A stretch of DNA of 37,030 nucleotides from CAYUAG01 sp964554015 (lineage in GTDB: Bacteria > Zhuqueibacterota > QNDG01 > CAYUAG01): assembly GCA_964554015.1 (NCBI GenBank), contig CAZKMO010000012.1, positions 1 through 37,030 on the forward strand. Direction: 5' to 3'. The notes under the pieces are model-generated. The model saw nothing but the letters and a program-made list of their open reading frames with translations. It was not told the origin of the DNA and made no database searches. Within the stretch, counting starts at the first letter, position 1. Every line of letters begins with the position of its first letter. Both the position numbers and the translations under genes were made by a program. Shown one piece after another: positions 1 through 7,655 of this stretch.

Positions 1-24
1 AATAAAATAAACAAGGAGAACATT

Positions 25-675
25 ATGGAAGAGCAAAAATTTAACATGCCCTTATTGGGTGATGATTTTCCGGAAATTACAGTCATGACCACTCACGGGA
101 AAAAAATAATTCCCAGGGATTATGAAGGAAAATGGTTTGTACTGTTCAGTCATCCAGCAGATTTTACCCCGGTTTGTACGACTGAATTTGTTGCCTTTCA
201 AAAACGGTATGAAGAATTCAAAAAATTGAACTGTGAATTGATCGGCATGTCCATTGATCAGGTATTTTCTCATATAAAATGGGAAGAATGGATTAAGGAC
301 AAACTTGATGTTCAGATTGAGTTCCCTATTATAGCAGGTAATGATGCCATAGCCCTGAAACTGGGTATGCTGCATCCGGGTAAAGGAACCAATACAGTTC
401 GGGCTGTTTTTATTGTAGATCCCAAAGGAAAGACTCGTCTTGTACTTTACTATCCGCAGGAAATCGGCAGAAATTTTGATGAGATTCTTCGGGCAGTAAA
501 AGCCTTACAGCTGGCTGATAAGAATAAAGTTGCAGTTCCGGCCAACTGGCCAAATAATGAATTAATTAAGGACCGGGTTATTATACCTCCGGCCAATACC
601 AGTAAAGATGCCAAAGAAAGGGCTAATCAAAAAGATTGCTATGATTGGTGGTTCTGCCATAAGGAATGTAAATAG
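25..675 (+). CDS. Peroxiredoxin, Prx6-like (AhpC/TSA family)
   Basis: Thiol peroxidase reducing H2O2 and organic hydroperoxides in the cytoplasm. The 216-aa protein has the thioredoxin-fold peroxiredoxin core with the motif TPVCTTE, so the peroxidatic cysteine is C51. The long C-terminal arm carries C205, C211 and C215. A Cys-x5-Cys pair in this position is known from archaeal Prx6-type enzymes such as that of Aeropyrum, where these residues help resolve the sulfenic acid. The length fits that subfamily rather than short AhpC. The ATG at 25 follows AAGGAG at 13-18. It opens a same-strand series of oxygen-defence genes, which suits an anaerobe. The family is sure; the in vivo reductant is not visible, though rubredoxin or thioredoxin are plausible. 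Confidence 0.96.
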   Translation: MEEQKFNMPLLGDDFPEITVMTTHGKKIIPRDYEGKWFVLFSHPADFTPVCTTEFVAFQKRYEEFKKLNCELIGMSIDQVFSHIKWEEWIKDKLDVQIEFPIIAGNDAIALKLGMLHPGKGTNTVRAVFIVDPKGKTRLVLYYPQEIGRNFDEILRAVKALQLADKNKVAVPANWPNNELIKDRVIIPPANTSKDAKERANQKDCYDWWFCHKECK

Positions 676-997
676 CAAGTTGGCAGTTAGCAATTAGCCA
701 GTTTGCTGATTTGCTATTAACCAAAGACTAAAAGAAAAAGGATAAAGGAAAAAGTAAAAAAGATACAACAGAACCTATAAATGTGAGTACTATATAAATT
801 ACGAAGGGTAAGGCTGAGAAGCAAGTGGTCAGAAACCAGAATAAGTCGCTAATCATGGCCTTTAGTGGTCAATTATATTCTAATCAGTAGTTAAAAGAAT
901 CTATGACTTTAAGATCTAAAAAGCCTTACGGCTTCATTCATAAAAATTAAAACTAACCTAGCGAAAGTTAATTTGCTCAACAGAAAGGAGATAATAT
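676..997. other. Intergenic spacer with degenerate 7-mer repeats
   Basis: A 322-bp spacer without a credible ORF. It starts with degenerate heptamers around GTTAGCA (678-720) and has a weak GTCAGAA-type block at 821-840. A small stem AAGCC/GGCTT (921-934, loop TTAC) lacks a proper T-run, so it is a poor terminator. A promoter for the rubrerythrin gene probably lies in the second half, but I could not pick one with confidence. Confidence 0.5.
678..720 (+). repeat. Degenerate heptamer repeat (AGTTAGC-like)
   Basis: Successive units AGTTGGC, AGTTAGC and AATTAGC, then diverged GTTTGC-like and ATTTGC-like copies, begin three bases after the peroxiredoxin stop codon. The period is close to 7 nt. 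It resembles the heptamer blocks at 28.67-28.78 and 29.87 kb in period, though the unit sequence differs. Confidence 0.55.
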
Positions 998-1582
998 ATG
1001 GAATTGAAAGGCAGTAAAACGGCTGAAAACTTAATGAAATCATTTGCAGGGGAATCACAGGCAAGAATGAGATACACCTATTATGCTTCTGTTGCCCGTA
1101 AAGAAGGATACAAACAGATGGAAGCTATATTTCAGGAAACCGCTGATAATGAAAAAGAGCATGCTAAGCTTTTTATGAAGGCCTTAATCAATCAGGGTAT
1201 TAACCAGGAAGCGATTGACATTCAGGCCTGCTACCCTGTGTGTTATGATGACACGCTCCAAAATCTGCAATGTGCAGCTGAGGGTGAGCATGAGGAATGG
1301 TCGGATCTTTATCCTACTTTTGCCAAAATTGCGGAAGAAGAGGGATTTAAAGACATTGCCCGGACCTTCAGAAATGTGGCTATGGTGGAGAAACGTCATG
1401 AAAACAGATATCGTAAGCTTGCCGAAAATGTCAAGAATCATATGGTTTTCAAAAAGGATGGAAAAGTATTCTGGAAATGCAGAAACTGCGGACATATAAT
1501 AGAATCAATTGAGGCTCCCAATACCTGTCCGGTATGTGATCATCCCCAGGCACATTTTGAACTGTGGGTGGAGAATTACTAA
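998..1582 (+). CDS. rbr: Rubrerythrin
   Basis: NAD(P)H-peroxidase component of anaerobes that reduces H2O2 to water at a diiron site. The 194-aa protein has the two-domain layout: a four-helix ferritin-like domain (about 1-145) with ligand motifs E19, E52-x-x-H55, an E-rich stretch around E95-E98 and E131-x-x-H134, then a rubredoxin-like FeS4 domain with C161-x-x-C164 and C177-x-x-C180. The start at 998 follows AAAGGAG (984-990). The rubredoxin gene at 2894 is a likely electron donor. All key residues are present and the length is normal, so a working enzyme is expected. Confidence 0.97.
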   Translation: MELKGSKTAENLMKSFAGESQARMRYTYYASVARKEGYKQMEAIFQETADNEKEHAKLFMKALINQGINQEAIDIQACYPVCYDDTLQNLQCAAEGEHEEWSDLYPTFAKIAEEEGFKDIARTFRNVAMVEKRHENRYRKLAENVKNHMVFKKDGKVFWKCRNCGHIIESIEAPNTCPVCDHPQAHFELWVENY

Positions 1583-1759
1583 ATCCGAATTGAATAAAGA
1601 AGCAGACAAATTGATTAGGGCCACGAAGGGGCAGGGATAAAACAGGGAAATATTATATCAGGATTAATCAGGGTGGATTCCTGGTTAAGTGAAATCTTAT
1701 TTATTTTCCTCTTGTAGGCAGAATATAGTTAAGGATGAAAACTCATAAGAAGGAGTATC

Positions 1760-2152
1760 ATGAAAATTACCTTTGCCTGTGTAGAAAACAGCTGTCGCAG
1801 TCAAATAGCTGAAGCACTGGCAAAAAATAAATTTGCCCGGAAGGGAGTGGCGTTTTCAAGTGCCGGCACTCATCCTGCTAAAGAAGTGGATAAAGGAGCT
1901 CTCACCTTATTGCATGATTTAGGAATACAATGGAGAGGAAAGCCCAAGAGTTTTGCTGATATTGATAAACCGGATATAGTGGTCACTCTGGGATGTGAAG
2001 TGAGATGCCCCTTCATTCCTGGAGCCAAGATGATTTCTTGGGATATACCGGATCCTAAGGGTAAAAGTAAAAAAGAGTATAAGAAAACCAAAAACTTGAT
2101 GGAAAATAAATTGATTAATCTCATGAAAAATGAAATGAGAGATCATAAATAA
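1760..2152 (+). CDS. ArsC-type arsenate reductase / low-MW protein-tyrosine-phosphatase family
   Basis: A 130-aa protein of the low-molecular-weight PTP fold. The P-loop is C7-V-E-N-S-C-R13-S (CX5RS), which binds oxyanion, and an acidic WDIPDP loop follows near residue 95, as in thioredoxin-coupled arsenate reductases. The redox pair downstream is CEVRC, a Cys-x3-Cys spacing, shorter than the usual Cys-x6-Cys of Staphylococcus/Bacillus ArsC. A good AAGGAG (1749-1754) precedes the ATG. It lies 30 nt ahead of a ferritin-like gene, so the two are probably co-transcribed. No arsenite pump or ArsR is nearby, so a redox-stress or phosphatase role is possible. Confidence 0.85.
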   Translation: MKITFACVENSCRSQIAEALAKNKFARKGVAFSSAGTHPAKEVDKGALTLLHDLGIQWRGKPKSFADIDKPDIVVTLGCEVRCPFIPGAKMISWDIPDPKGKSKKEYKKTKNLMENKLINLMKNEMRDHK

Positions 2153-2182
2153 ATTAATGTAATAAAACAATAGGGAGATTTT

Positions 2183-2704
2183 ATGGCTACAATACAAGAA
2201 CTGGAAGAAATTCTTAAAACGGCCATTTCCGTAGAAGTGAACGGCAGGGATACTTTTACTCTTCTGGCTCATAAAACCCAGAATAAAAATGGTAAGAAAA
2301 TGTTTGAGCAATTGGCCAAGGATGAGAAAGAACATCAAACCATACTAGAACAACAACTCGAACATGTCAGTAAGAATGGAACCTGGAAAGAGATTCACAT
2401 ACCGGCATCAAAAGTACAGTCCTTGGTTCCCAAGGTAAGGGAAAAGCAGATTAAAACCAAGGGAGAAGCAAAACTGGGAGAAATAGACGCACTCAATACT
2501 GCTTTGGACCTGGAACGGAAAACAGCTCAGTTTTTTAGAGATCAGGCTGAGGTTGTGGATGATACTCAAGCTAAAAACATGTTTTTACGTCTGGCTGAGT
2601 GGGAGGATTCCCATTTTGACCTTATTCAGGCTGAACTGGATTCAGTAAACAATACCGGAATGTGGTTTGGGGTTCCTGCCTTTCGTATGGATGGTCAATA
2701 TTAA
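2183..2704 (+). CDS. Ferritin-like diiron protein (rubrerythrin family, no rubredoxin domain)
   Basis: A 173-aa four-helix-bundle protein with a complete set of probable diiron ligands: E18, E48-x-x-H51, E111 and E141-x-x-H144. It therefore has the sites of a rubrerythrin or erythrin but lacks the FeS4 domain. A linker of about 35 residues separates the two helix pairs, and the C-terminus carries a short aromatic tail. GGGAG at 2173-2177 precedes the start, and the gene follows the ArsC-like gene by 30 nt. Peroxide reduction or iron handling is inferred; the substrate cannot be read from sequence. Confidence 0.88.
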   Translation: MATIQELEEILKTAISVEVNGRDTFTLLAHKTQNKNGKKMFEQLAKDEKEHQTILEQQLEHVSKNGTWKEIHIPASKVQSLVPKVREKQIKTKGEAKLGEIDALNTALDLERKTAQFFRDQAEVVDDTQAKNMFLRLAEWEDSHFDLIQAELDSVNNTGMWFGVPAFRMDGQY

Positions 2705-2893
2705 TTTCTCCGTCTCTGTGAAAAAGAGGATAATTTTTTTATCTAACTTGCAGATGAGGAACAGAATTACTATACTAATGGTAATATAGGGAAACAGGTA
2801 GACAATTTATTTTTCAGGAGAAGAAATAAAAATGAGTTTTTGTATTAAGGCAATGTGGTCATAATTATAAGTAATTAAATAAAGGAGTGAAAG

Positions 2894-3058
2894 ATGGAAA
2901 GATGGATTTGTAATGTATGCGGATATGTATACGATCCAGAAAAAGGGGATCCCGACAATGGTATCGAACCAGGTACTGCTTTTGAAGATTTACCGGATGA
3001 CTGGGTCTGCCCTGAATGCGGTGTGGGGAAAGATGAGTTTTCCCCAGAGGAAAGCTGA
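2894..3058 (+). CDS. Rubredoxin
   Basis: A complete 54-aa rubredoxin. It has two Cys-x-x-Cys knuckles, C6-N-V-C9-G-Y-V-Y-D and C39-P-E-C42-G, the aromatic and Asp-rich core and the DLPDDWVCP stretch typical of the family. AAAGGAG (2881-2887) precedes the ATG. It carries single electrons in the cytoplasm and is the natural donor to the rubrerythrin encoded at 998. Its TGA overlaps the ATG of the ZIP transporter by one base (TGATG), implying translational coupling. Confidence 0.97.
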   Translation: MERWICNVCGYVYDPEKGDPDNGIEPGTAFEDLPDDWVCPECGVGKDEFSPEES

Positions 3059-3824
3059 TGCAATCTAATTTTGCCATTGCCCTGCTTCTTACTACTGGAG
3101 CAGGGCTGGCCACGACCATTGGCAGCCTAATTGGTCTTTCTGTGAGAAAACCGGGGCCCAAATTTATGGGATTTACCCTGGGTTTTTCCGCCGGAGTAAT
3201 GGTTTTAATCTCTTTTATGGAACTGCTTAAGAATAGTATCGACACTATAGGTTTTGAGAAAGCATATGCAGGTTTTTTTCTGGGAATGATCATTTTTTTC
3301 TTTATAGATTTTCTCATCCCTCATGAATACATAGGTCAGCATGATCATGGTGAGATAGATCAAACCAGTCGTTTGATGCGAGCCGGGCTGTTGATAGCTT
3401 TGGGAATCTTTATCCATAACTTTCCGGAAGGAATGGCTACCTTTGTGGGAGCCATGGGAAATGTAAAATTAGGGATAGCTATTGCGGTGGCGATTGCCAT
3501 ACATAATATACCGGAAGGACTGGCAGTTTCAGTTCCCATTTATGCAGCCACAGGCAGCCGTAAGAAAGCTTTTGTATGGTCTTTTCTTTCCGGAGAGTCA
3601 GCGAACCGGTGGGTGCAGGAATTGCCGGACTAATCCTGCTTCCCTTTCTAACCCCTAATCTTTTAGGATGGGTTCTGGCTTTTGTGGCCGGCATTATGGT
3701 GGCGATTTCCATGGATGAATTAATACCTATTGCCAAATCCTATGATATTGAGCATACCCCTATTATAGGAGTCATTATCGGTATGCTGGTAATGGTGTTA
3801 AGTCTAAGGCTATTGGGAGGATGA
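3058..3824 (+). pseudogene. ZIP-family metal transporter (ZupT-like), interrupted by a frameshift
   Basis: Inner-membrane divalent-metal (Zn/Fe/Mn) importer of the ZIP family. The first frame (3058 to about 3596) covers the N-terminal helices and both signature helices, HNFPEG and HNIPEG, which hold the metal-binding His and Glu. After the codons for FLSG the frame breaks. The expected continuation, VSEPVGAGIAG and the last helices to LRLLGG, is in another frame ending at 3824. ZupT-type proteins read SG-[LV]-[AS]-EP at this point, so the shift can be placed at GGAGAGTC (about 3594-3600), where two extra bases (GA) would explain it. No canonical slippery heptamer is seen there. Either an assembly or sequencing error or a real inactivating mutation is possible. 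It is coupled to the rubredoxin gene by a one-base overlap. Confidence 0.88.
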
Positions 3825-3828
3825 AACC

Positions 3829-4764
3829 ATGTTCTCACCATCTAACAATTTTATTTATTTTTTATTGTTAATAGTCATGTTAGGAGAGTCATTTACTGCG
3901 GCACAGGAGAAAAAAATGAAATATAATACCTTAAGTAAAGAAGAAGAGCGGGTTATTATTCATAAAGGGACGGAAAAACCATTTACCGGTAAGTATTACA
4001 ACCATGATGCCAAAGGAGTGTATTCTTGCAAACGATGCAACACCCCCTTATTTCGTTCCCAGGACAAATTTGATGCCGGGTGTGGATGGCCAAGTTTTGA
4101 TGAGGCTATTCCGGGAGCGGTTACCCGTCAATTGGATGCTGACGGTGTCCGGGAAGAAATAATCTGCAGTAATTGCGGAGCACATTTAGGCCATGTTTTT
4201 CTGGGAGAGGGATTTACAGCAAAAGATGTACGTCACTGTGTTAATTCTATTTCCTTGAATTTTATTCCTGCTCAGAAGATACAGGTCCAGAAAGCTGCAT
4301 TTGCCGGAGGATGTTTCTGGGGAGTTGAATATTATTTTCAAAAAGAGAAGGGAGTAATTTCTACTCGAGTAGGATATACGGGTGGTACTAAAGAAAATCC
4401 AACCTATGAAGAGGTGTGTCAAGGTAAAACAGGCCACTTTGAGGCAGTTGAAGTAACCTTTGATCCTTCTCGGATTTCCTATGAAGACCTGGCCAAACTG
4501 TTTTTTGAAATACATGATCCCACCCAACAGGATGGTCAGGGACCGGATATCGGAGAACAGTATAAATCGGTTATTTTTTATAATAATGAAAAGCAAAAAA
4601 AGACAGCCCAAAAACTGATTGATATTTTGGAAAAGAAAGGGTATAAGGTAGCAACGCAATTACGTAAAGCTGGTACATTCTGGGAAGCAGAGCTGTATCA
4701 CCAGGATTACTACCAGAAGAAGAATACCTTACCTTACTGTCATGTGCGTACCCACAGATTTTAA
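3829..4764 (+). CDS. msrBA: Exported bifunctional methionine sulfoxide reductase, MsrB-MsrA fusion
   Basis: Repairs oxidised methionine: MsrB reduces the R-sulfoxide and MsrA the S-sulfoxide. The 311-aa protein begins with a hydrophobic leader (about 9-24, ending near TAAQ), so it is probably periplasmic or membrane-anchored. The MsrB domain (about 30-148) has zinc ligands C67-x-x-C70 and C113-x-x-C116, C85 in GCGWPSF, and catalytic C137 in RHCVNS. The MsrA domain (about 153-305) has catalytic C162 in GCFWG and a late C304. The start lies 4 nt after the ZIP stop. DsbD (12653) is a plausible reductant, as it is for the Neisseria PilB system. The order B-then-A is one of two known arrangements. 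Confidence 0.95.
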   Translation: MFSPSNNFIYFLLLIVMLGESFTAAQEKKMKYNTLSKEEERVIIHKGTEKPFTGKYYNHDAKGVYSCKRCNTPLFRSQDKFDAGCGWPSFDEAIPGAVTRQLDADGVREEIICSNCGAHLGHVFLGEGFTAKDVRHCVNSISLNFIPAQKIQVQKAAFAGGCFWGVEYYFQKEKGVISTRVGYTGGTKENPTYEEVCQGKTGHFEAVEVTFDPSRISYEDLAKLFFEIHDPTQQDGQGPDIGEQYKSVIFYNNEKQKKTAQKLIDILEKKGYKVATQLRKAGTFWEAELYHQDYYQKKNTLPYCHVRTHRF

Positions 4765-4798
4765 TATTGGGGTTGCTATTTATTCAGAAAGGAATAAC

Positions 4799-5251
4799 AT
4801 GGAACGTAAACAGTTCAAGGAAACAATTAATTTTGCTGCAAACAAAGAGAAAGAAGCAGTGGAATTTTACCATCAATGCAGCCAGGTTACTACCCGTCCA
4901 GGAATGAAGAAAGCGTTTTTAGAAATGGCGGAAGAGGAAAAGAAGCATGTGCATATGTTAGAAAATTTTAAGCCCGAAGTGATCGCAAAAATAAAATTGC
5001 CCAAAATTACTGATTTAAAGATAAGTGATTATCTGGTGGATATGAAATTTAATCCGGATATGAGTTATCAGAACTTGTTAATACTGGCCATGAAACGGGA
5101 AGAAGCATCCATAAAACTGTATTCGGCATTGACTCAGAAACACACAGATCCAACTCTTACTAGACTATTCCAGATATTAACCCAGGAGGAACTTAGGCAT
5201 AAAAATCGTTTACAGAGAGAATATGATGATTTTATTCTAGAAGGCAATTAA
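4799..5251 (+). CDS. Ferritin-like diiron protein (rubrerythrin-like), copy 2
   Basis: A 150-aa four-helix protein with ligand motifs E17 (EKEAVEFY), E47-x-x-H50, E101 and E131-x-x-H134, a full rubrerythrin-type diiron set without a rubredoxin domain. I start at the ATG at 4799, preceded by AAAGG eight bases upstream. An in-frame start at 4742 would overlap the MsrBA gene and add 19 residues unlike the family. It is followed 36 nt later by a related gene, and the two look like ancient duplicates. Role inferred: peroxide reduction or iron sequestration. Confidence 0.87.
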   Translation: MERKQFKETINFAANKEKEAVEFYHQCSQVTTRPGMKKAFLEMAEEEKKHVHMLENFKPEVIAKIKLPKITDLKISDYLVDMKFNPDMSYQNLLILAMKREEASIKLYSALTQKHTDPTLTRLFQILTQEELRHKNRLQREYDDFILEGN

Positions 5252-5287
5252 AGTTAGTATTGGTTACTAAAATCGGGGAGTAAGACC

Positions 5288-5773
5288 ATGAATAATAAAT
5301 ATGCAGGAAGTGAAGTGCTGCAGATGGCCATAGAGATGGAAAGAAAAGGGAAAGAATTTTATCAAAGTGTAGCTCAAGCTCATAAGGAAGAGACGATACA
5401 AGATGTTTTCAATTTTTTGATTGAGGAAGAAGTAAGGCATGAAAAGGTATTTAGAGGTATGCTGGCTCAGGTGGAAGTGAATACAGAACACAGTGTATAT
5501 GATAAGACAGAAATGATTCTTTATTTTAGTTCTCTGGTGGATCGTAAAGTATTTCCGGATAAAGAAGAAGCAATGTCCCTGCAAAAACAGATCAATGATC
5601 CTGCAGTTGCCTTGCGGATTGCACTTTCCCTGGAAAAAGACTCCATTTTGTTTTATTCGGAACTATTGAATGTAACGCATAAAAAAGATCATTCCCTTAT
5701 CAATCAGATTATTGAAGAGGAAAGAGATCATATTAGCCGTATACTGAGCTTAAAAAGAGAACTCCAGGCATAG
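5288..5773 (+). CDS. Ferritin-like diiron protein (rubrerythrin-like), copy 3
   Basis: A 161-aa four-helix protein with E18 (EMERKGKEFY), E48-x-x-H51, E116 (SLEKDSILFY) and E145-x-x-H148, so both helix pairs keep the diiron ligands. The internal symmetry E-x6-FY then E-x-x-H, repeated twice, is clear. GGGGAG at about 5275-5280 precedes the ATG. It sits 12 nt before the cysteine desulfurase gene, so it is likely co-transcribed with nifS/nifU. That linkage suggests a role in protecting or supplying iron for cluster assembly, which is inference. Confidence 0.87.
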   Translation: MNNKYAGSEVLQMAIEMERKGKEFYQSVAQAHKEETIQDVFNFLIEEEVRHEKVFRGMLAQVEVNTEHSVYDKTEMILYFSSLVDRKVFPDKEEAMSLQKQINDPAVALRIALSLEKDSILFYSELLNVTHKKDHSLINQIIEEERDHISRILSLKRELQA

Positions 5774-5785
5774 AGGTAATCCTTT

Positions 5786-6967
5786 ATGCGTAAACCGATA
5801 ATTTATCTTGATCATAATGCCACTACACCTCTTCATCCAGAAGTAAGGCAGGCCCTGATTCAGAGTATGAAGAGATTTGGTAATCCCTCCAGTATGCACA
5901 GTTTTGGCAGAGAAGCACGACAGGCGATTGAAGAAGCGCGTTATCAAGTTGCTTCTCTGATAAACGCCTTCCCGGATGAAATTGTTTTTATGGGAAGTGG
6001 ATCGGAGGCCAATAATACTGTTTTATCCCTGACCACCTGTCCCTTAAGAGGATGCAATATGCCTGACTTGGGATTACCCCAGTTAATTACTTCCAAAATT
6101 GAACATCCCTGTATACTGGAGACGGCTAAATGCATTGACGGCCATTCCGCTGAGGTATGCTACCTGAATGTGGATAAAACCGGCAGAGTAGACCTGGATG
6201 AATATCAAAAGAAAATCAGCAAAAACACCCTCTTGGTTTCAATTATGATGGCCAACAATGAAATCGGTACGGTACAGGATTTGAAAAAAATCACCACAAT
6301 AGCTAAAAAATATGGTGCCCTGGTGCATACAGATGCGGTTCAGGCAGTGGGAAAAATTCCAGTTGATGTTAAAGATTGTGCGGTTGATTTTCTTTCACTT
6401 TCAGCCCATAAAATATATGGCCCCAAGGGAGTGGGTGCCCTGTACATTAAAAAAGGTACTCCTTTCTGTCCCCTGATCCGGGGTGGTCATCAGGAGAAAG
6501 GCAGAAGGGCAGGAACAGAGAATACCCTGGGAATCGTAGGATTCGGCAAAGCAGCAGAAATGCGAAAAAAAGAGATGGGGGAAGAGGCCAAGAGACTGGA
6601 GAGACTGAAAGCGTTTCTTCGTCAGGGTATAGAAGATTCTATTTCCCAGGTATGGTTTATGGGTAATCCGAATCATTCTCTTCCCGGCACTTTGAATGTC
6701 TCCTTTGAGGGGGTGGAGGGGGAAGCCATCTTACTCTATCTGGATTTGGAAGGAATTGCTGTTTCCACCGGTTCAGCCTGTGCTTCTGGTTCTTTGGATC
6801 CTTCTCATGTCATTCTGGCCACCGGATTACCCCGGGAGTATGCACACGGGTCCATTCGTATAAGTATGGGGCGGGATACTACCCCAAAAGAAATTGAATA
6901 TACCATTGATGCTTTTAAAACTGTAATAAAAAAGCTCAGAAAAATGTCAACCTTAACCAGAACATAA
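5786..6967 (+). CDS. nifS: Cysteine desulfurase (NifS/IscS, group I)
   Basis: PLP enzyme that takes sulfur from cysteine as a persulfide for Fe-S cluster assembly. The 393-aa protein has the N-terminal YLDHNATTP motif, the cofactor-binding HTDAVQA stretch, PLP lysine K209 in SAHKIYGPKG, and catalytic C332 in GSACASGS on the long mobile loop that marks group I enzymes. The length is normal. It lies 12 nt after a ferritin-like gene and 18 nt before the NifU-type scaffold, a standard donor-scaffold pairing. No IscR-like regulator is present in the window. Confidence 0.96.
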   Translation: MRKPIIYLDHNATTPLHPEVRQALIQSMKRFGNPSSMHSFGREARQAIEEARYQVASLINAFPDEIVFMGSGSEANNTVLSLTTCPLRGCNMPDLGLPQLITSKIEHPCILETAKCIDGHSAEVCYLNVDKTGRVDLDEYQKKISKNTLLVSIMMANNEIGTVQDLKKITTIAKKYGALVHTDAVQAVGKIPVDVKDCAVDFLSLSAHKIYGPKGVGALYIKKGTPFCPLIRGGHQEKGRRAGTENTLGIVGFGKAAEMRKKEMGEEAKRLERLKAFLRQGIEDSISQVWFMGNPNHSLPGTLNVSFEGVEGEAILLYLDLEGIAVSTGSACASGSLDPSHVILATGLPREYAHGSIRISMGRDTTPKEIEYTIDAFKTVIKKLRKMSTLTRT

Positions 6968-6985
6968 GACAAGAAGAACAATATC

Positions 6986-7585
6986 ATGGATTGGGTATAC
7001 AGTGACAAAGTAAAAGATCATTTTACTAATCCCAGAAATGTGCTGGAAAATCTTAAAAAATATGATTATGACGGCAAAGGGATCACGGGTAACATAAAAT
7101 GCGGTGATGAAATGCTGGTTGTTATTAAAGTTGATAAAAGCAAGGATATTATTACGGATTGTAAATGGAAGACCTTTGGCTGTGCCAGTGCCATAGCCAG
7201 TACTTCCGTGCTTTCGGAGATGGTGAAAGGAATGAAACTGGAAGAAGCCTATAAACTCAGACCCCAGGATATTCTGCAGGAGTTAGGCGGATTACCGGAT
7301 AGAAAGATTCATTGCTCAGTACTGGGTGACAAAGCTTTAAGAGCAGCTATCAATGATTATTATCACCGCCAGGGCAGGGAAGATAAAATTAAGGAAAAGA
7401 AAGCTACTGTTGTTTGTGAATGTATGAATGTGACCGATCATGATATTGAGGAGGCGGTGCTGGAAGGAGCAAAGAATTTTATTAGTTTACAGGAACGTAC
7501 CAAGGTCAGTACTGTGTGCGGGAAATGTAAAACCGCAGTTCTGGAGGTCATGGATAAATATATTAATAAATATTTTAATGATTAA
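6986..7585 (+). CDS. nifU: NifU-like Fe-S scaffold: IscU domain plus BFD-type [2Fe-2S] domain
   Basis: Scaffold on which the desulfurase builds Fe-S clusters. Residues 1-125 form an IscU domain with the three cluster cysteines C39 (CGDEM, with D41), C66 (FGCASAIASTS) and C110 (KIHCSVL). Residues 140-185 form a bacterioferritin-associated-ferredoxin-like domain with C144-x-C146 and C178-x-x-C181. The Azotobacter-type C-terminal Nfu domain is absent, so this is a short two-domain NifU of 199 aa, common in anaerobes. The Shine-Dalgarno is weak (AAGAAG). It is co-oriented with nifS 18 nt upstream. Confidence 0.94.
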   Translation: MDWVYSDKVKDHFTNPRNVLENLKKYDYDGKGITGNIKCGDEMLVVIKVDKSKDIITDCKWKTFGCASAIASTSVLSEMVKGMKLEEAYKLRPQDILQELGGLPDRKIHCSVLGDKALRAAINDYYHRQGREDKIKEKKATVVCECMNVTDHDIEEAVLEGAKNFISLQERTKVSTVCGKCKTAVLEVMDKYINKYFND

Positions 7586-7655
7586 TCTCATAAACGACAC
7601 TTCCGGAACAAATTTTTTTTCTTCGGGTATAAGGTTAAAAAAAGGGGATGAAACA

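Noticed and set aside
1919..2338. Long minus-strand frame over ArsC and the ferritin-like gene
   Set aside because: A shadow of two well-supported plus-strand genes.
3576..3824. Independent small membrane protein
   Set aside because: It is the C-terminal part of the frameshifted ZIP transporter.
4742..4798. 19-residue extension of ferritin-like copy 2
   Set aside because: It overlaps MsrBA and has no family similarity; AAAGG supports 4799.
7440..7655. N-terminal extension of signal peptidase
   Set aside because: It runs through nifU in another frame; the ATG at 7656 has the Shine-Dalgarno and fits the family.
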